Shown in pieces: positions 11,959 to 13,571 of a stretch of 13,571 nucleotides of DNA (its first letter is position 1; each line of letters starts with the position of its first letter). The notes under the pieces were generated by a model. That model ran no database searches. It had not been told where the DNA came from and saw only the letters and a list, made by a program, of their open reading frames with translations. Location: the NCBI GenBank assembly GCA_025454075.1, contig JALOPD010000080.1:1-13571 (forward strand), read 5' to 3'. Source of the stretch: Desulfobacterales bacterium (GTDB taxonomy: Bacteria; Desulfobacterota; Desulfobacteria; Desulfobacterales; UBA2174_A). The position numbers and the translations under genes are program-made.

Positions 11959-13571
11959 ATGAACCCCCACGCCGAAGCCTCTCAAACAGACGTTGCCCCG
12001 GGCGACGAGATTCACGGCTATCGCATCCTGCGAGTGGAACGCCTGCCGGAAATCCACGCGGTGTTCCACGAACTGCAGCACCGGGCCACCGGCGCCCGGC
12101 ATATCCACGTCCGCCGGCCGGATCGCGAGAACACTTTCGGTGTCATCTTCAAGACGGTGCCCCGGGATTCCACCGGCGTGGCGCACATCCTCGAGCATGT
12201 GGTCCTGTGCGGATCCGAGCGCTTCCCCGTGCGGGACCCCTTTTTCTCGATGCTCAAGCGCAGCCTGAGCACCTTCATGAACGCTTTCACGGCGTCCGAC
12301 TGGACCATGTACCCGTTTGCGTCCCAAAACCGCAAAGATTTCTACAACCTGATGGACGTCTACCTGGACGCCGCTTTTTTCCCCCGGATAGACGAGCTCA
12401 GCTTTAAGCAGGAGGGCCACCGCCTGGAGCTCGAGCCCGCGGCGGAGGGAGGCGACCGCCTCGCCTACAAGGGGATCGTCTACAATGAAATGAAGGGGGC
12501 CATGTCCTCCCCGGACCAGGTCATGGTGCGCTCGATTTTGAAGGCCCTGTACCCGGACACCACCTACTCCAACAACTCCGGCGGCGACCCGTCCGACATC
12601 CCCTCTTTGAGCTACCACCAGCTGAAGGAGTTCCACCGGCGGCACTACCATCCCAGCAACGCCTACTTTTACACCTACGGCGATCTGCCGTTGAAGGACC
12701 ACCTGGCGTTTATTGCCAGCACCGTTTTGAGCCGGTTCGACGCCATCGACCCGGCGACCGATGTGCCGCCCCAGCCGCGCTGGGACACCCCGCGCACGGC
12801 GCGTTTCCCGTACCCCTTCTCCCGGAACGAGGACCCGGCCCACAAACACCAGACGTGCGTGGCCTGGCTCACGAGCGACATCCGTGAGACGGGCGAGGTC
12901 CTGTCGCTGGCGCTGCTCGAGCAAATCCTGATCGGAAACGCCGGGTCGCCGCTGCGCAAGGCGCTGATCGACTCCGGCCTGGGTTCGGACCTGTGCGACG
13001 GCAGCGGGTACGATGCGGACAACCGGGACACGCATTTCACGGCCGGCTTGAAGGATGTGGCGTCGGACGCGGCGGAGAAGGTCGAGCGGGTCGTCTTCGA
13101 TGTGCTCACCGGCCTCGCCGAACGCGGCATCGACGCGGAGCTGGTGGCGTCCGCCATTCATCAGCTGGAATTTCACCGCCGGGAGATCACCAACACGCCC
13201 TACCCTTACGGCATCAAGCTGCTGCTGGCCGCAGGCGGCACCTGGATCCACGGCGGAGACCCGCTGCGCGTGCTGAAGTTCGACGCCGACCTGGCGGCCA
13301 TCCGCCGTGAAATGGAACGCGGCCGGTTCTTCGAACGGCAGCTCGCGCGGTTTTTTCTGGAGAACCCCCACCGGCTCCGCTTGACCCTTTGCCCCGACCC
13401 GGAAATGGCCGAACGCGAGGAGCGGCGCGTGGCGGCGGAGCTGGGGCGGATCCGACAGGCGCTGACCGTCCCCGAAACCGAAAAGCTGCGGCAGGACGCG
13501 GAGGCGCTGCAGCGGCGGCAGGAGGCCCAGGAGAGCGTCGACTGTCTGCCGACCCTGGAACGCGGGGACAT
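11959..13571 (+). CDS. M16C family zinc metallopeptidase (presequence-protease-like), N-terminal part
   Basis: The reading frame from the ATG at 11959 stays open to the right edge, giving 537 residues of an expected ~970-1000. It belongs to the inverzincin (pitrilysin/insulinase) superfamily, subfamily M16C, related to mitochondrial/plastid presequence protease PreP. The inverted zinc motif HILEH is at residues 76-80 and the distal zinc ligand Glu177 is in YNEMKGAMSS. The conserved flanks ENTFGVIFKTVP, HVVLCGSERFPVRDPF, FMNAFTASDWTMYPF and YHPSNAYFYTYGD are all present. The first two M16 domains and the start of the hinge are included. Such enzymes degrade unfolded peptides inside a closed chamber; no signal peptide is visible, so a cytoplasmic role is likely. 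The ATG has a weak ribosome-binding site and lies 11 nt after the preceding gene, consistent with coupling. Confidence 0.93.
   Translation, partial: MNPHAEASQTDVAPGDEIHGYRILRVERLPEIHAVFHELQHRATGARHIHVRRPDRENTFGVIFKTVPRDSTGVAHILEHVVLCGSERFPVRDPFFSMLKRSLSTFMNAFTASDWTMYPFASQNRKDFYNLMDVYLDAAFFPRIDELSFKQEGHRLELEPAAEGGDRLAYKGIVYNEMKGAMSSPDQVMVRSILKALYPDTTYSNNSGGDPSDIPSLSYHQLKEFHRRHYHPSNAYFYTYGDLPLKDHLAFIASTVLSRFDAIDPATDVPPQPRWDTPRTARFPYPFSRNEDPAHKHQTCVAWLTSDIRETGEVLSLALLEQILIGNAGSPLRKALIDSGLGSDLCDGSGYDADNRDTHFTAGLKDVASDAAEKVERVVFDVLTGLAERGIDAELVASAIHQLEFHRREITNTPYPYGIKLLLAAGGTWIHGGDPLRVLKFDADLAAIRREMERGRFFERQLARFFLENPHRLRLTLCPDPEMAEREERRVAAELGRIRQALTVPETEKLRQDAEALQRRQEAQESVDCLPTLERGD

Noticed and set aside
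11932..13371. 479-aa open frame on the minus strand at the right end
   Set aside because: The plus strand encodes the M16C zinc motif and distal Glu at the expected spacing; the minus frame has no motif.

Overview
The window is G+C-rich, densely coded and mostly on the plus strand. It looks like a chromosomal segment of a strictly anaerobic bacterium. The left end carries bacterial-type Wood-Ljungdahl (reductive acetyl-CoA) genes: the 3' end of acsB, all of acsC, and an acsE-type methyltransferase. These genes together with a DUF3786 protein and long palindromic intergenic repeats suggest a Desulfobacterota sulfate reducer or a relative. That placement is an inference from gene content; no rRNA or other marker is present.

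Layout. (1) 1-3058: acsB (C-terminal part), acsC and acsE, same strand, with GC-rich hairpins in both junctions and a terminator-like hairpin after acsE. AcsE moves the methyl group from methyl-tetrahydrofolate to the corrinoid iron-sulfur protein, whose large subunit is AcsC. AcsB then joins methyl, CO and CoA into acetyl-CoA. The small CFeSP subunit (acsD) is not in this stretch. (2) 3059-4279: a 24-bp-arm inverted repeat, a DUF3786 gene, then about 465 bp without an established gene. That gap holds a long palindrome, a second inverted repeat, a good sigma70-like promoter and a possible 18-codon leader ORF. (3) 4280-9732: two tightly coupled genes. The first is a 1397-aa protein whose last ~500 residues are the ATP-grasp and phosphohistidine domains of pyruvate phosphate dikinase, preceded by ~900 residues I cannot assign, and lacking the PEP/pyruvate barrel. 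The second is a divergent 418-aa glyceraldehyde-3-phosphate dehydrogenase homologue. This pair is the most unusual part of the window. (4) 9733-11374: a second copy of the long palindrome, a bidirectional terminator, a structured inverted repeat, then two minus-strand genes, an ABM-type monooxygenase-like protein and rsmA (16S rRNA dimethyltransferase). (5) 11375-13571: a divergent promoter region, a small coiled-coil plus winged-helix-like protein, and the N-terminal ~537 residues of an M16C (presequence-protease-like) zinc peptidase that runs off the right edge.

The acs genes make acetyl-CoA, and the dikinase-like/GAPDH-like pair plausibly acts further along central carbon metabolism. No direct link between the two groups is visible beyond proximity. 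No tRNA, rRNA, CRISPR array, transposase or phage gene was recognised.
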